DNA of 64,000 bases from Progne subis subis (GCA_022316685.1 JAKJHU010000666.1:62001-126000), one strand, 5' to 3'. Positions 26,655 to 35,983 are shown, numbered from the stretch's first letter. Translations and numbers: made by a program. The notes: generated by a model not told the origin, from the letters alone.

Positions 26655-28528
26655 AAAACCCTCTTCTCAATTAGAGTTAGGAAGGTAATGACTCTCTAGG
26701 AGAAATTTGGTCTGGAATTTCTGCTGATGAGGCATTTTTTACTTTCTTTTTCCTCCTCCTCACACTAGAAGTCCTGGCCTGAAGGCTTGAGTTGTTTCAG
26801 GGAGTTATCTAAGGATTTATTTTCAAGTGCAGTTACTCCTGAAGGAGTTGAGCACATCTGAGGTGTGCATTTGCATATGAAAACAGTAAAATTTTCTGGG
26901 ACCAGATGTAATTAAATTGTCTTAAATTGATCAAATAGTTATTACTGACTACCAAAAGGCCTCGATATATGACCAATTATATTCTTCATTGTGCTTCATT
27001 GTGGATTGTAATCCTGACTTTGACAAGGTAATAGGGACAGACTTAAATATGTAACACCATTAAAACTTAAAACATTGCACATCTCTAAATTCTGTAACCT
27101 GAAGATCCCACTTTTTCACACTAAATCCATTTTTCTGCCCTCAGGAAAGCTTTTGCAGGTAAAGTGGAAACTGTTTCTTTTTTACAATGCGATATATAGG
27201 ACATTGCAAAGGACTGACGATTTTATATGGAAAATATCTTCTCCCATTCCCCCAAATGAATAAAATAAAAAATTTGAAAACCAAAAGCTCTAGTCTTACA
27301 TTTATTTTGGTACAATCTTGGATTTGAACTGTAGTTACACTATAGTATGACAGGATTTCTGTTTCTACAGTGAGGTACATTTACTTTTTGCTGTTTTATG
27401 TTTGGACAGATTGAATAATCTTCAAATATCAGTTCAAATATAATTTTTTAAAAAGTTTCAATTTACAGAAGCACTGAAGGAAAGCATTTTTTTTCTCTTG
27501 CCCACATACATTTTTCTGTAGGTATTTTGTGTAGTCAAGCCAACAGCTGAACTACAGAGTAGCGGGAGAATTTCTGCAATACTGAAATCATTTGTGCGAG
27601 TGAGACAAGTGCGTCTTGAACTTCTATTTATTATCAGCATTACAGCAGGGCTTGTGGAGATGTGAAAAACTCAGTGAATTTACAACAGTTGAGACATATG
27701 TGGCACTTGCTTTATTACAATTTCTTGGTTGGGTGTTCTGAAAATTAAAAAGGCTTTGTACATTTGGGTGTACTGGCTGGTGCCTTCTAATTTTCTAGTA
27801 TGTGAGGAGTGTGTAATGACCACTTATGTCTGCTCTAGTCATCAAAATTACATTTGTAAGAGACATTGAATGTACTGGAAGTAATTTTTTGTTTGTTTAT
27901 TTTTTAAAAAAGAGTCATTTCTCTCATAATAAAAGCTTGCTGGTTGCATTAGAGCTTTAATAATATCATTAAAATTGCATAAAGGACATAGAGACATAGG
28001 ATTGCAATTTTGTACGTTCAAAATACAGTGTTTTTGTCCAGCTAATATCCAGTTCTCCTAGAGAGTGCAAAATAAATCTGGTCAGAATTTAACATTAACA
28101 TAAGCTTTAACTGAAAAAACAACCCAAGGTGAACTAAATTCCAAACAGCTGCAGCCTTCAGTGACTCTATTCCTTCCTTCTCCATCTCTGCCATGCTCAG
28201 ATGTGCTGTGCTGCTCCACTGGGATGCAGTGAGGACAAAGTGCCCCGAGGGACGTGTCATGTGCTGGTGTTGTATAAACTGCCTGCCATTAGATCCCCAC
28301 TTAGGCTGCAAGAATTGGTGCTGACAGATGCTGTGCAAATTCAGAGGGGCTCCTCTTGTAGCAGGGTGATGCTCCTGCATAATCCCTGTGCTTCAGTCAC
28401 TTCCATTTCTTGAGATTCATTGTTTTTGATTTTATTCATTCAGCATATGTATCTGTTTCTCCTTGTTGCTCTTTCTAAAAATCTCTTTATGTTCCCCATT
28501 TGCCAGTCATTCCTCAGCATTTGCTTTC

Positions 28529-28576
28529 TCCTCCTTATACCTCCTTTGTTCGTCCTCCTTATACCTCCTTTGTTCC
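28529..28576. repeat. 24-bp tandem duplication
   Basis: Two adjacent copies start TCCTCCTTATACCTCCTTTG at 28529 and at 28553, nearly identical. It is a local duplication with no coding context. Confidence 0.9.
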
Positions 28577-29074
28577 AGGTGACTGGATAACTCCATATTG
28601 TAAAATTGGCATAATCTCAGTTAATAAGGTGTCTTTTGAACATTGGACTCGTTCTGTTGAATTGCTAAGCAGTTTTCATATTACCTGACTATAAAAAAAC
28701 CCCTTCTAAGTGTTTAACTCTTAGGCAGAAAGCACAGAAAACACTTGGCCAAAATAGGCACTGTGAAATAAATCTAATTATTATTTGATTCTCCTTAGCT
28801 TCTTGAGGACCTCTTAAAATTAACATAAAGGGATTGCCATGAGAAATTAGGTGTTTTAATGAATTTTTCTTTTAAACATAAGTGAAAGAAGGCTTGTATA
28901 CCTGCTTGCAGACATGTGAAGCCTTTTTTTTATCCTTTCCTTTAATCCTGAAATTTTTCCATTGCAAATAATCCATTTGACAACCAGAATAACATCTGAC
29001 AGTGTCCACCAATGAATCTGGTAGACTTTTCCAGGAAGGAATTAAAGGTACCAAAAGTTCTTTGCCTTTTTCAG

Positions 29075-29101
29075 TAATAATAATAATAATAATAATAATA
29101 A
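29075..29101. repeat. (TAA)9 microsatellite
   Basis: Nine uninterrupted TAA units lie between TTTTTCAG and GCATTTG. This trinucleotide repeat is likely to vary in length. Confidence 0.97.
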
Positions 29102-29302
29102 GCATTTGTTAGTAGAGGAAAATGCTGTGAACAAATTGCTTTACCTGTTTACACTGTGCCTAGAAGTTAGCCAACACTTTGAGATCTATTGTAATTTATA
29201 ATACATTGCTCTGTTTAATCAGGTTTCTAAGGGAAGGAATTGTACAGTTTGTTTTTTTTAATCCTTAGAAGTTAGGGAGGTTGGATTTGCTCTGGTTCTG
29301 AA

Positions 29303-29966
29303 TGTCCTGGTTTGGAGACAAATTTGGGGGAAAACCCCTGTATAGGATCCCTCTGGGAAGCAAACCCAAGTGGCCCCTCCCTCCAACCAGTCCGAAAAAA
29401 AACCTTTATGGAGAAAAGTGGAAAAAACTATTTTACTAAACAAATAAAGTGCATACAAGTATAAAGAATGAATAATATGAAACAATAAAACCTCTCGTTC
29501 TGGAGTGAGATGGCAAATTGAGAAAGTCCTTGCCGTGGGTGGAGCTCGGCTCTCTCTCAGTCTCTCCTCAGTCCCAGTCCCTCCGGCGCTGCTGGAAAAT
29601 GCCGAGCTCCAGGCCCCGGTGGGCCGCAGGTGCAGCCCCCAGTGCTCCCCTGGGTTTTCAGTCCAGAGCAGGTTTAAACAGTTCCAAGAAAAAAAGAAAG
29701 AAGAAAAAAAAACAGTCCGGGGAACTTCTCTGCCCTAGCTAGCTGAAACTAACTAAAAGCAAAAAGATCTCTGTCCTGCAGTCTCTCCAAGCCTCCGCTG
29801 AACACCGTCCGGAGAAGAATGTGGAGGAGTCAGGCAGTTTTCTCAAAATAAACTCCGCGCTTCTCCTTGCTCTTAGAACCAGTCTTAAAGGCACAGGACT
29901 CAATATACAGAGTCCAAACAGAACAGACGATTGGGGATACAAGCATCATAAAGTTACCCTAGGACA
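29303..29966 (-). repeat. ERV-A 3' LTR
   Basis: A 664-bp direct repeat of 35317-35983. On the element's strand it starts TGTCCTAGGGTAAC and ends AAACCAGGACA, giving TGTCC...GGACA inverted ends. Confidence 0.96.
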
Positions 29967-29980
29967 TTCCACCCCTTATC
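29967..29980 (-). promoter_or_regulatory. ERV-A polypurine tract
   Basis: On the minus strand GATAAGGGGTGGAA abuts the 3' LTR start TGTCC. This is the expected plus-strand primer position for reverse transcription. ERV-B has a comparable purine tract (GGTGGGAAAAATTCGGGGTGG) before its 3' LTR. Confidence 0.85.
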
Positions 29981-30117
29981 CCCATATTGTCAATTTACTA
30001 AAACTTATATATACTCTAGCTCTACACACACATACATCTATATAAAAACAATATGCAATATACAGCTACATACAGTGGCAGTACCATTCAGCACACAATG
30101 ATAATTACACACGGTTC

Positions 30118-33100
30118 TCACCCAACAATCAAATCTCCCTGGGGTACACATCGTGTGGTTCCATCTTTCTGCATTACCCACCATGTGCAGCCTGGCCCCT
30201 GAGCAAAGACAATCCCACGGATGGGATCCTCTGTACTTGAAGCAGGATTGATCCAAACTGTCTTCCCTAACAAACCTCTTACATGTACTACTGGGACTTT
30301 CTCTCCATCTACTGTATGTAGGGGCTCAGATTGGGCAGGGCCTGCTCGGTTGGTGGAACCTCGGGTGTTAACTAACCAGGTGGCCTTTGCTAGATGCTGC
30401 TCCCAATTTTTGAATGATCCCCCACCCAGTGCTTTCAGGGTGGTTTTTAGCAGTCCATTGTATCTTTCTACCTTCCCTGAAGCTGGTGCATGATAGGGGA
30501 TATGGTACACCCACTCAATGCCATGTTCCCTAGCCCAGTTGTTGATGAGGCTGTTCTTGAAATGAGTTCCATTGTCTGACTCAATCCTCTCAGGGGTACC
30601 ATGCCTCCAAAGAACTTGCTTTTCAAGGCCCAGGATGGTGTTCCGGGCAGTAGCGTGAGGCACAGGGTAGGTCTCTAGCCATCCAGTGGTGGCTTCCACC
30701 ATGGTCAGCACATAGCGCTTGCCTTGGCGGGTTTGAGGAAGGGTGATGTAGTCAATCTGCCAGGCTTCCCCATACTTATACTTGGACCATCGCCCGCCAT
30801 ACCATAGGGGCTTCACTCGCTTGGCCTGTTTGATGGCAGCACATGTCTCACAGTCATGGATAACCTGAGAAATACTGTCCATGGTTAGATCCACCCCTCG
30901 GTCTCGGGCCCACTTATAGGTGGCATCTCTGCCCTGGTGACCTGAGGCATCATGGGCCCATCGAGCTAGGAACAACTCTCCCTTGTGTTGCCAATCTAAG
31001 TCTATCTTTGACACCTCTATCTTTGCAGCTTGATCTACCTGCTCGTTGTTTTGGTGCTCCTCATTAGCCCGACTCTTGGGGACATGGGCATCTACATGAC
31101 GGACTTTGACAGGTAGCTTCTCTACCCGAGTGGCAATGTCCTTCCACTCATCTGCAGCCCAGATTGGCTTTCCCCTGCGCTGCCAATTGGCCTTTTTCCA
31201 CTTCTCCAGCCATCCCCACAGAGCATTAGCTACCATCCACGAATCAGTGTAGAGGTAGAGCTTTGGCCACTTCTCTCTTTCAGCAATGTCCAGGGCCAGT
31301 TGAACAGCTTTGAGTTCAGCAAGTTGGCTTGACCCACCTTCTCCTTCAGTGGCTTGTGCAACCTGTCGTGTGGGGCTCCATACAGCTGCTTTCCACTTTC
31401 GTTTCATCCCTACGATGCGGCAGGAACCGTCAGTGAAAAGAGCGTAGCGTGTTTCTTCTGCTGGCAGTTGGTTGTATGGTGGAGCTTCTTCAGCATGTGT
31501 CACTTGTTCCTGCTCCTCTTCATCCATGAGACCAAAGTTTTCACCTTCCGGCCAGTTTGTAATTATTTCCAGAATCCCAGGGCGATTTGGGTTTCCAATG
31601 CGGGCGCGCTGAGTGATGAGGGCAATCCATTTGCTCCATGTGGCATTGGTGGCATGGTGGGTAGAGGGTACTTCTGCTTTGAACATCCATCCCAGCACTG
31701 GTAGTCGAGGTGCCAGCAGGAGTTGTGTTTCAGTGCCTACTACTTCTGAGGCAGCTTGAATTCCTTCATAGGCGGCCAAGATTTCCTTCTCTGTTGGAGT
31801 GTAGTTGGCTTCGGACCCTCTGTAGCTTTGGCTCCAGAATCCCAGTGGCCGGCCCCGAGTCTCCCCAGGCACCTTCTGCCAAAGGCTCCAGGACAGGCCA
31901 TTGTTCCCGGCTGCTGAGTAGAGCACGTTCTTCACCTCTGGTCCCGTCCTGACTGGGCCAAGGGCTACTGCATGAGCGATCTCCTGCTTGATCTGGGCAA
32001 AGGCTTGTTGCTGTTCAGGGCCCCAGTGGAAATCATTCTTCTTGCGGGTGACCAGGTAGAGAGGGCTCACAATCTGGCTGTACTCAGGAATGTGCATCCT
32101 CCAGAAACCTATGGAGCCTAGGAAAGCTTGTGTTTCCTTTTTGTTGGTTGGTGGACACATTGCTGTGATTTTGTTGATGACTTCAGTGGGAATCTGACGC
32201 CTTCCATCTTGCCACTTTATTCCTAGAAACTGGATCTCTTGAGCAGGTCCCTTAACTTTGCTCTTCTTGATAGCAAAACCAGCCTTCAGGAGAATCTGGA
32301 TGATCTTCTCTCCTTTCTCAAACACTTCCATTGCCGTGTTCCCCCACACAATGATGTCATCAATGTACTGTAGATGTTCCGGAGCCTCACCCTTTTCCAG
32401 TGCAGCCTGGATCAGTCCATGGCAGATGGTGGGGCTGTGTTTCCACCCCTGGGGCAGTCGGTTCCAGGTGTACTGCACGCCCCTCCAGGTGAAAGCAAAC
32501 TGAGGCCTGCATTCTGCAGCCAGAGGAATGGAGAAAAATGCGTTAGCAATGTCAATTGTGGCGTACCAATTTGCTGCCTTGGACTCCAGCTCGTACTGGA
32601 GTTCCAGCATGTCCGGCACAGCAGCGCTCAATGGTGGAGTCACTTCGTTCAAGGCACGGTAGTCCACAGTCAATCTCCATTCTCCGTCAGACTTGCGCAC
32701 AGGCCTGATGGGGCTGTTGAAGGGTGAGTGGGTTTTGCTGACTACCCCTTGGCTCTCCAGCTCACGGATCATCTTGTGGATGGGGATCACAGCATCTCGA
32801 GTTGTTCTGTACTGTCGGCGATGCACTGTTGAAGTGGCAATTGGCACTTGTTGCTCTTCCACCTTCAGAAGACCTACAGCAGATGGGTTCTCTGATAGTC
32901 CAGGCAAGGTATTCAACTGCTTAACATCTCCTGTCTCTACAGCTGCTATCCCGAATGCCCACCTAAATCCCTTCGGGTCTTTGTAATAGCCATTCCGGAG
33001 GAAGTCTATGCCCAAAATGCACGGAGCCTCTGGGCCAGTCACAATAGGGTGTCTCTTCCACTCATTTCCAGTCAGGCTCACATCAGCTTCCACCAAAGTA

Positions 33101-33300
33101 AAATCTTGTGAGCCCCCTGTCACCCCAGCAATGGAAACAGATTCTTCCCCCACATGTCTTGATGGGAGTAATGTGCATTGTGCACCAGTGTCAACTAAGG
33201 CCTCATATTTTTGTGGTTCTGATGTGCCAGGCCAACGAATCCACACAGTCCAAAAAACACAGTTTTCCCTAGCCTCTACCTGGCTAGAGGCAGGGCCCCT
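30118..33300 (-). CDS. pol: ERV-A pro-pol: protease, reverse transcriptase, RNase H, integrase
   Basis: One open frame of 1060 codons starts directly after the gag TAG and is in the same frame as gag, so it is expected as a Gag-Pol readthrough product. Its first plausible independent start is only a GTG at 33246. In order: aspartic protease with DTGAQ (Asp about residue 37) and a flap-like IAGVTGG; RT with LPQGW and the active-site YIDD (residues 312-315, positions 32356-32367); RNase H with FTDGS (Asp about 624), AELKA and YTDSW; integrase with an HHCC zinc domain (HDASGH...CETC) and catalytic D850, D909 and E945, the last two separated by 35 residues. The frame has no stop or frameshift, so the enzyme set looks coding-complete. 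No dUTPase and no env follow. Confidence 0.95.
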   Translation of the reverse strand, partial: RGPASSQVEARENCVFWTVWIRWPGTSEPQKYEALVDTGAQCTLLPSRHVGEESVSIAGVTGGSQDFTLVEADVSLTGNEWKRHPIVTGPEAPCILGIDFLRNGYYKDPKGFRWAFGIAAVETGDVKQLNTLPGLSENPSAVGLLKVEEQQVPIATSTVHRRQYRTTRDAVIPIHKMIRELESQGVVSKTHSPFNSPIRPVRKSDGEWRLTVDYRALNEVTPPLSAAVPDMLELQYELESKAANWYATIDIANAFFSIPLAAECRPQFAFTWRGVQYTWNRLPQGWKHSPTICHGLIQAALEKGEAPEHLQYIDDIIVWGNTAMEVFEKGEKIIQILLKAGFAIKKSKVKGPAQEIQFLGIKWQDGRRQIPTEVINKITAMCPPTNKKETQAFLGSIGFWRMHIPEYSQIVSPLYLVTRKKNDFHWGPEQQQAFAQIKQEIAHAVALGPVRTGPEVKNVLYSAAGNNGLSWSLWQKVPGETRGRPLGFWSQSYRGSEANYTPTEKEILAAYEGIQAASEVVGTETQLLLAPRLPVLGWMFKAEVPSTHHATNATWSKWIALITQRARIGNPNRPGILEIITNWPEGENFGLMDEEEQEQVTHAEEAPPYNQLPAEETRYALFTDGSCRIVGMKRKWKAAVWSPTRQVAQATEGEGGSSQLAELKAVQLALDIAEREKWPKLYLYTDSWMVANALWGWLEKWKKANWQRRGKPIWAADEWKDIATRVEKLPVKVRHVDAHVPKSRANEEHQNNEQVDQAAKIEVSKIDLDWQHKGELFLARWAHDASGHQGRDATYKWARDRGVDLTMDSISQVIHDCETCAAIKQAKRVKPLWYGGRWSKYKYGEAWQIDYITLPQTRQGKRYVLTMVEATTGWLETYPVPHATARNTILGLEKQVLWRHGTPERIESDNGTHFKNSLINNWAREHGIEWVYHIPYHAPASGKVERYNGLLKTTLKALGGGSFKNWEQHLAKATWLVNTRGSTNRAGPAQSEPLHTVDGEKVPVVHVRGLLGKTVWINPASSTEDPIRGIVFAQGPGCTWWVMQKDGTTRCVPQGDLIVG

Positions 33301-33303
33301 CTA
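33267..33303 (-). promoter_or_regulatory. ERV-A gag TAG with downstream stem-loop (putative readthrough signal)
   Basis: On the element's strand the gag stop TAG is followed by AGGGG, then CCCTGCCTCTA, a six-base loop GCCAGG, and TAGAGGC-T-AGGG. This forms an 11-bp stem with one bulged T. Gag and pol lie in the same frame on either side. This is the layout used by gammaretroviruses for stop-codon suppression, although they use a pseudoknot. ERV-B keeps the same arrangement at 60146-60182. Function is inferred. Confidence 0.7.
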
Positions 33304-35295
33304 AGCCTGATTATCCCTATTTCCCTGGGTAACCGGAGCTGCTTCCTTCTTGCTAGAACTTCCTCTCACAGTCTTGCCATCCAACAATTCATGCAGCCGT
33401 TGTGTCATAGCATCAGTAGATTCTCCATCCCATCTTTTCATGTTTTCTCCACAATCACGCAGGAAGGACCACAGCTTAGCTCGTGGAATGCCTTTTCCCT
33501 CTCTATCTAGGGAACGTTTGCGTGTGGTGCCAGAGCCCCTAACTTGTACTGCAGAGATCTGGAGAATGTTCTCCTTGAGTTCTTTGAGATCCTCCTTTAT
33601 CTTGTCTGCTAATCCCCGCACCTGTGTTTCCAAAGCTGCGATTCTTGCATGTGTTGGACCATGCACGGCATCTGCATATGTTCGGAGCTTCTTCGCCATA
33701 TCAAGCACAGTCTCCTCTGTCTCATCCCGCTTCATTATTGCTAAAGCAGAGGAGTATTCTTGTGGCCCAAGTCGTACAAGTTTTCGCCACATTACAGGTG
33801 TACATGGTACCAAGTCGGGGCTCCTAGTGTTTAGGTCATCTGAGAAGACAATCTCCGCCACTGCCATTTCTCTCAAGTGCTGAATCCCTTGTTCAATGGT
33901 TTTCCACTGAGTTTGCTGCAGATAGAGATCGTCGGCACACAGATATCTTTGTGCCACGCTTCTCAAGACCCGTTCCCAGAGACTGCAAGGACTAGCCTCC
34001 CTCATCATTTCTTGGTCAATAACTGGATCATGTGATAGGGATCCAAGATGTCTCGCTTCAGTGCCATCCAGTATTGTAGCCTCGCCTGCAGCATCCCAAA
34101 GACGGACTAACCAACTAATTATAGATTCATCAGGTCGTCGAGTATAATCCTTTCTTAGGCCACGAAGGTCCTTCAGGGAAAAAGACTCAATAGTATCTCC
34201 TGATCTTGTAGCAGTTGGTCGGGCTCCTGATCTTGTAGCAGTTGGTTGGGCTCTTGATGTTGTAGCAGTTGGTTGGGCTCCTGATCTTGTAGCAGCTGGT
34301 TGGGCTTCTGATCGTGTGCTAGTTGGTTGGACTCCCGATCTTGTACCAGTTGGTTGGGCTTCCGATTTCGTATCAGTTGGTTCAGCTTCTGACTGTGTAT
34401 CATCAGTTGCTTCAGCTTCTGATTGTGTGTCAGGTGGTTTGACTTCCGACTGGGTGTCAGGAGGCACTGAGGATCCTTCACCTGAATCATCATCTACTGG
34501 TCGATCGGTTTTGTCCGTGTGCTTCTTTCCCTTCTTTACTGCAGCAACTGCCGGTGTCTTAGCCTCACTGTCTGGTTTAGCTGCAGCCTGAATAGCTGTG
34601 GGGTTGGCTGCAGCCTGAGTGACTGATTTATCTCCCTGCTCCCTTGCCTCTATCTGCTGCCCTACAGTGTTTAGCAGTGTGTGACTCATTCTAGAAAGGC
34701 TATAAGCCATATAGAGGAAAGTCACCAGGTGAAACACCAGGAAGGTGGTGTCTTTAACATTCAGGAGACCCTGAACATTCTCCAAAAGTGATGTAACTGA
34801 CTTAAAAGAGAAGAAGGAAAAAAGAGGCTGAAGAGCCTCATCCCCTACTCCTCCTCTAACAAACTGGGTGCAGTTATTGATAAATCCCCAAAACATGCTG
34901 CTGGAACTAGGACGCAGGGTAGGACGAAAAAACCATAAACTGAACATACCCAGAACAAACTCCAGTATCTTTATAAGCTTCTTGTAAGCCATAATCACCG
35001 AACCCAGCAAAATAACTATTCTAATTTGTGCATCCCTAGTGTAAAAGCTGTATGTTAAGGACAATATTGGAGCTATTTCTGGGTAGGAAAACAAACCTAG
35101 GGACCAGAAAGGTATTAAGACCTCAAAAAAGCCTAGGGAACAGAAATGCAGAAAAGACTCTATTCTAAGAGACGTTAGGACTTCAAGAAGCAACATGGCC
35201 ACTGTCTGTTTAATCCCTACCCAAAGGACAACAACAACAACAACAAAAATGCAGTTAATAGTAATACAAGTTTTTTCCACTCTCTTTTGCCCCAT
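33301..35295 (-). CDS. gag: ERV-A Gag-like protein with hydrophobic N-terminal module
   Basis: The frame has 664 codons from an ATG at 35295 that lies inside the primer-binding site; the frame is open further upstream without another ATG. Residues ~1-200 are very hydrophobic, with likely membrane segments near 11-28, 48-69, 91-104, 107-123 and 183-200, which is unlike normal Gag. A run of valines near residue 20 is encoded by a (GTT) microsatellite. Residues ~277-365 are a 9-residue repeat array (TATRSGAQP type). A core follows that is shared with ERV-B Gag (WLVRLWD, EARHLG, SLWERVLRSV), then a coiled-coil-like stretch (~553-577) and a conserved C-terminal block (LWSFLRDCGENMKRW). No CCHC zinc knuckle is present. 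The start is followed by Gly, but the myristoylation context is poor. The structural (capsid) role is inferred from position before pol and the shared core. Confidence 0.85.
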   Translation of the reverse strand: MGQKRVEKTCITINCIFVVVVVVLWVGIKQTVAMLLLEVLTSLRIESFLHFCSLGFFEVLIPFWSLGLFSYPEIAPILSLTYSFYTRDAQIRIVILLGSVIMAYKKLIKILEFVLGMFSLWFFRPTLRPSSSSMFWGFINNCTQFVRGGVGDEALQPLFSFFSFKSVTSLLENVQGLLNVKDTTFLVFHLVTFLYMAYSLSRMSHTLLNTVGQQIEAREQGDKSVTQAAANPTAIQAAAKPDSEAKTPAVAAVKKGKKHTDKTDRPVDDDSGEGSSVPPDTQSEVKPPDTQSEAEATDDTQSEAEPTDTKSEAQPTGTRSGVQPTSTRSEAQPAATRSGAQPTATTSRAQPTATRSGARPTATRSGDTIESFSLKDLRGLRKDYTRRPDESIISWLVRLWDAAGEATILDGTEARHLGSLSHDPVIDQEMMREASPCSLWERVLRSVAQRYLCADDLYLQQTQWKTIEQGIQHLREMAVAEIVFSDDLNTRSPDLVPCTPVMWRKLVRLGPQEYSSALAIMKRDETEETVLDMAKKLRTYADAVHGPTHARIAALETQVRGLADKIKEDLKELKENILQISAVQVRGSGTTRKRSLDREGKGIPRAKLWSFLRDCGENMKRWDGESTDAMTQRLHELLDGKTVRGSSSKKEAAPVTQGNRDNQA
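34202..34468 (-). repeat. 27-bp coding minisatellite in ERV-A gag
   Basis: About nine to ten imperfect 27-bp units, on the plus strand of type GATCTTGTAGCAGTTGG + TTGGGCTCCT. They encode 9-residue Thr/Arg/Ser/Gln/Pro-rich repeats, all in frame; one unit carries a 3-bp insertion (near 34396). ERV-B has no such array but has a proline/acid-rich linker in the same place, so this is likely a flexible, fast-changing linker. Confidence 0.9.
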
Positions 35296-35306
35296 GTTGG
35301 GCGCCA
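35289..35306 (-). promoter_or_regulatory. ERV-A primer-binding site, lysine-tRNA-like
   Basis: On the element's strand TGGCGCCCAACATGGGGC lies 10 bases after the end of the 5' LTR (spacer TACCCTTAAT). It is nearly the tRNA-Lys(1,2) primer complement, differing at one base from TGGCGCCCAACGTGGGGC. That one change creates the ATG that opens gag. Confidence 0.85.
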
Positions 35307-35316
35307 ATTAAGGGTA

Positions 35317-35983
35317 TGTCCTGGTTTGGAGACAAATTTGGGGGAAAACCCCTGTATAGGATCCCTCTGGGAAGCAAACCCAAGTGGCCCCTCCCTCCAA
35401 CCAGTCTGAAAAAAAAACCTTTGTGGAGAAAAGTGGAAAAAAACTATTTTACTAAACAAACAAAGTGCATACAAGTATAAAGAATGAATAATATGAAACA
35501 ATAAAACCTCTCGTTCTGAAGTGAGATGGCAAATTGAGAAAGTCCTTGCCGTGGGTGGAGCTCGGCTCTCTCTCAGTCTCTCCTCAGTCCCAGTCCCTCC
35601 GGCGCTGCTGGAAAATGCCGAGCTCCAGGCCCCGGTGGGCCGCAGGTGCAGCCCCCAGTGCTCCCCTGGGTTTTCAGTCCAGAGCAGGTTTAAACAGTTC
35701 CAAGAAAAAAAGAAAGAAGAAAAAAAAACAGTCCAGGGAACTTCTCTGCCCTAGCTAGCTGAAACTAACTAAAAGCAAAAAGATCTCTGTCCTGCAGTCT
35801 CTCCAAGCCTCCGCTGAACACCGTCCGGAGAAGAATGTGGAGGAGTCAGGCAGTTTTCTCAAAACAAACTCCGCGCTTCTCCTTGCTCTTAGAACTAGTC
35901 TTAAAGGCACAGGACTCAATATACAGAGTTCCAAACAGAACAGACGATTGGGGATACAAGCATCATAAAGTTACCCTAGGACA
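35317..35983 (-). repeat. ERV-A 5' LTR
   Basis: A 667-bp copy of the repeat at 29303-29966, with about seven transitions and three small indels between the two by eye. On its strand it starts TGTCCTAGGG and ends CCAGGACA. The flanking host sequence starts at 35984 (AAGATAAACTTTCAC). Confidence 0.95.

Larger units (their letters stand above)
26655..29302. other. Intron sequence between LTR and ERV-A
   Basis: AT-rich, with a 24-bp tandem duplication and a (TAA) microsatellite listed separately. No exon, CR1 or RNA gene was recognised. Confidence 0.45.
29303..35983 (-). mobile_element. ERV-A: near-complete endogenous retrovirus, env-less, open gag and pol
   Basis: A 6.7-kb provirus on the minus strand, antisense to PLPPR1. 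Order on its own strand: 5' LTR (35983-35317), primer-binding site, gag (35295-33301), in-frame TAG, protease-RT-RNase H-integrase (33300-30118), purine tract, 3' LTR (29966-29303). There are only about 150 bases between the pol stop and the 3' LTR, so env is absent rather than broken. The two LTRs differ, counted by eye, at about seven transitions and three small indels in ~665 bases, so the insertion is recent. Flanks show no target duplication (TCTGAA before 29303, AAGATA after 35983). The primer site is lysine-tRNA-like. RT class (I versus III) needs a phylogeny; the pol resembles ERVL-like elements of birds. Confidence 0.96.

Noticed and set aside
29505..29742. Two overlapping plus-strand frames (74-77 codons) in each ERV-A LTR
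   Set aside because: They lie in LTR DNA antisense to the element; duplicated only because the LTR is.
29967..30117. Possible env remnant between pol and the 3' LTR of ERV-A (and 63331-63438 in ERV-B)
   Set aside because: Only about 110-150 bases, no coding frame; env is absent in both.
30221..33304. Several 80-117 codon frames on the plus strand inside ERV-A, and mirror frames inside ERV-B
   Set aside because: They are antisense shadows of the conserved pol gene; they repeat in both elements only because pol does.
34173..34493. 106-codon Gln/Leu/Asn-rich frame on the minus strand
   Set aside because: It is the alternative-frame reading of the 27-bp repeat array of ERV-A gag.
33301..35295. 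Zinc knuckle (CCHC) in Gag of ERV-A and ERV-B
   Set aside because: Cysteines are few and never in the C-x2-C-x4-H-x4-C spacing.
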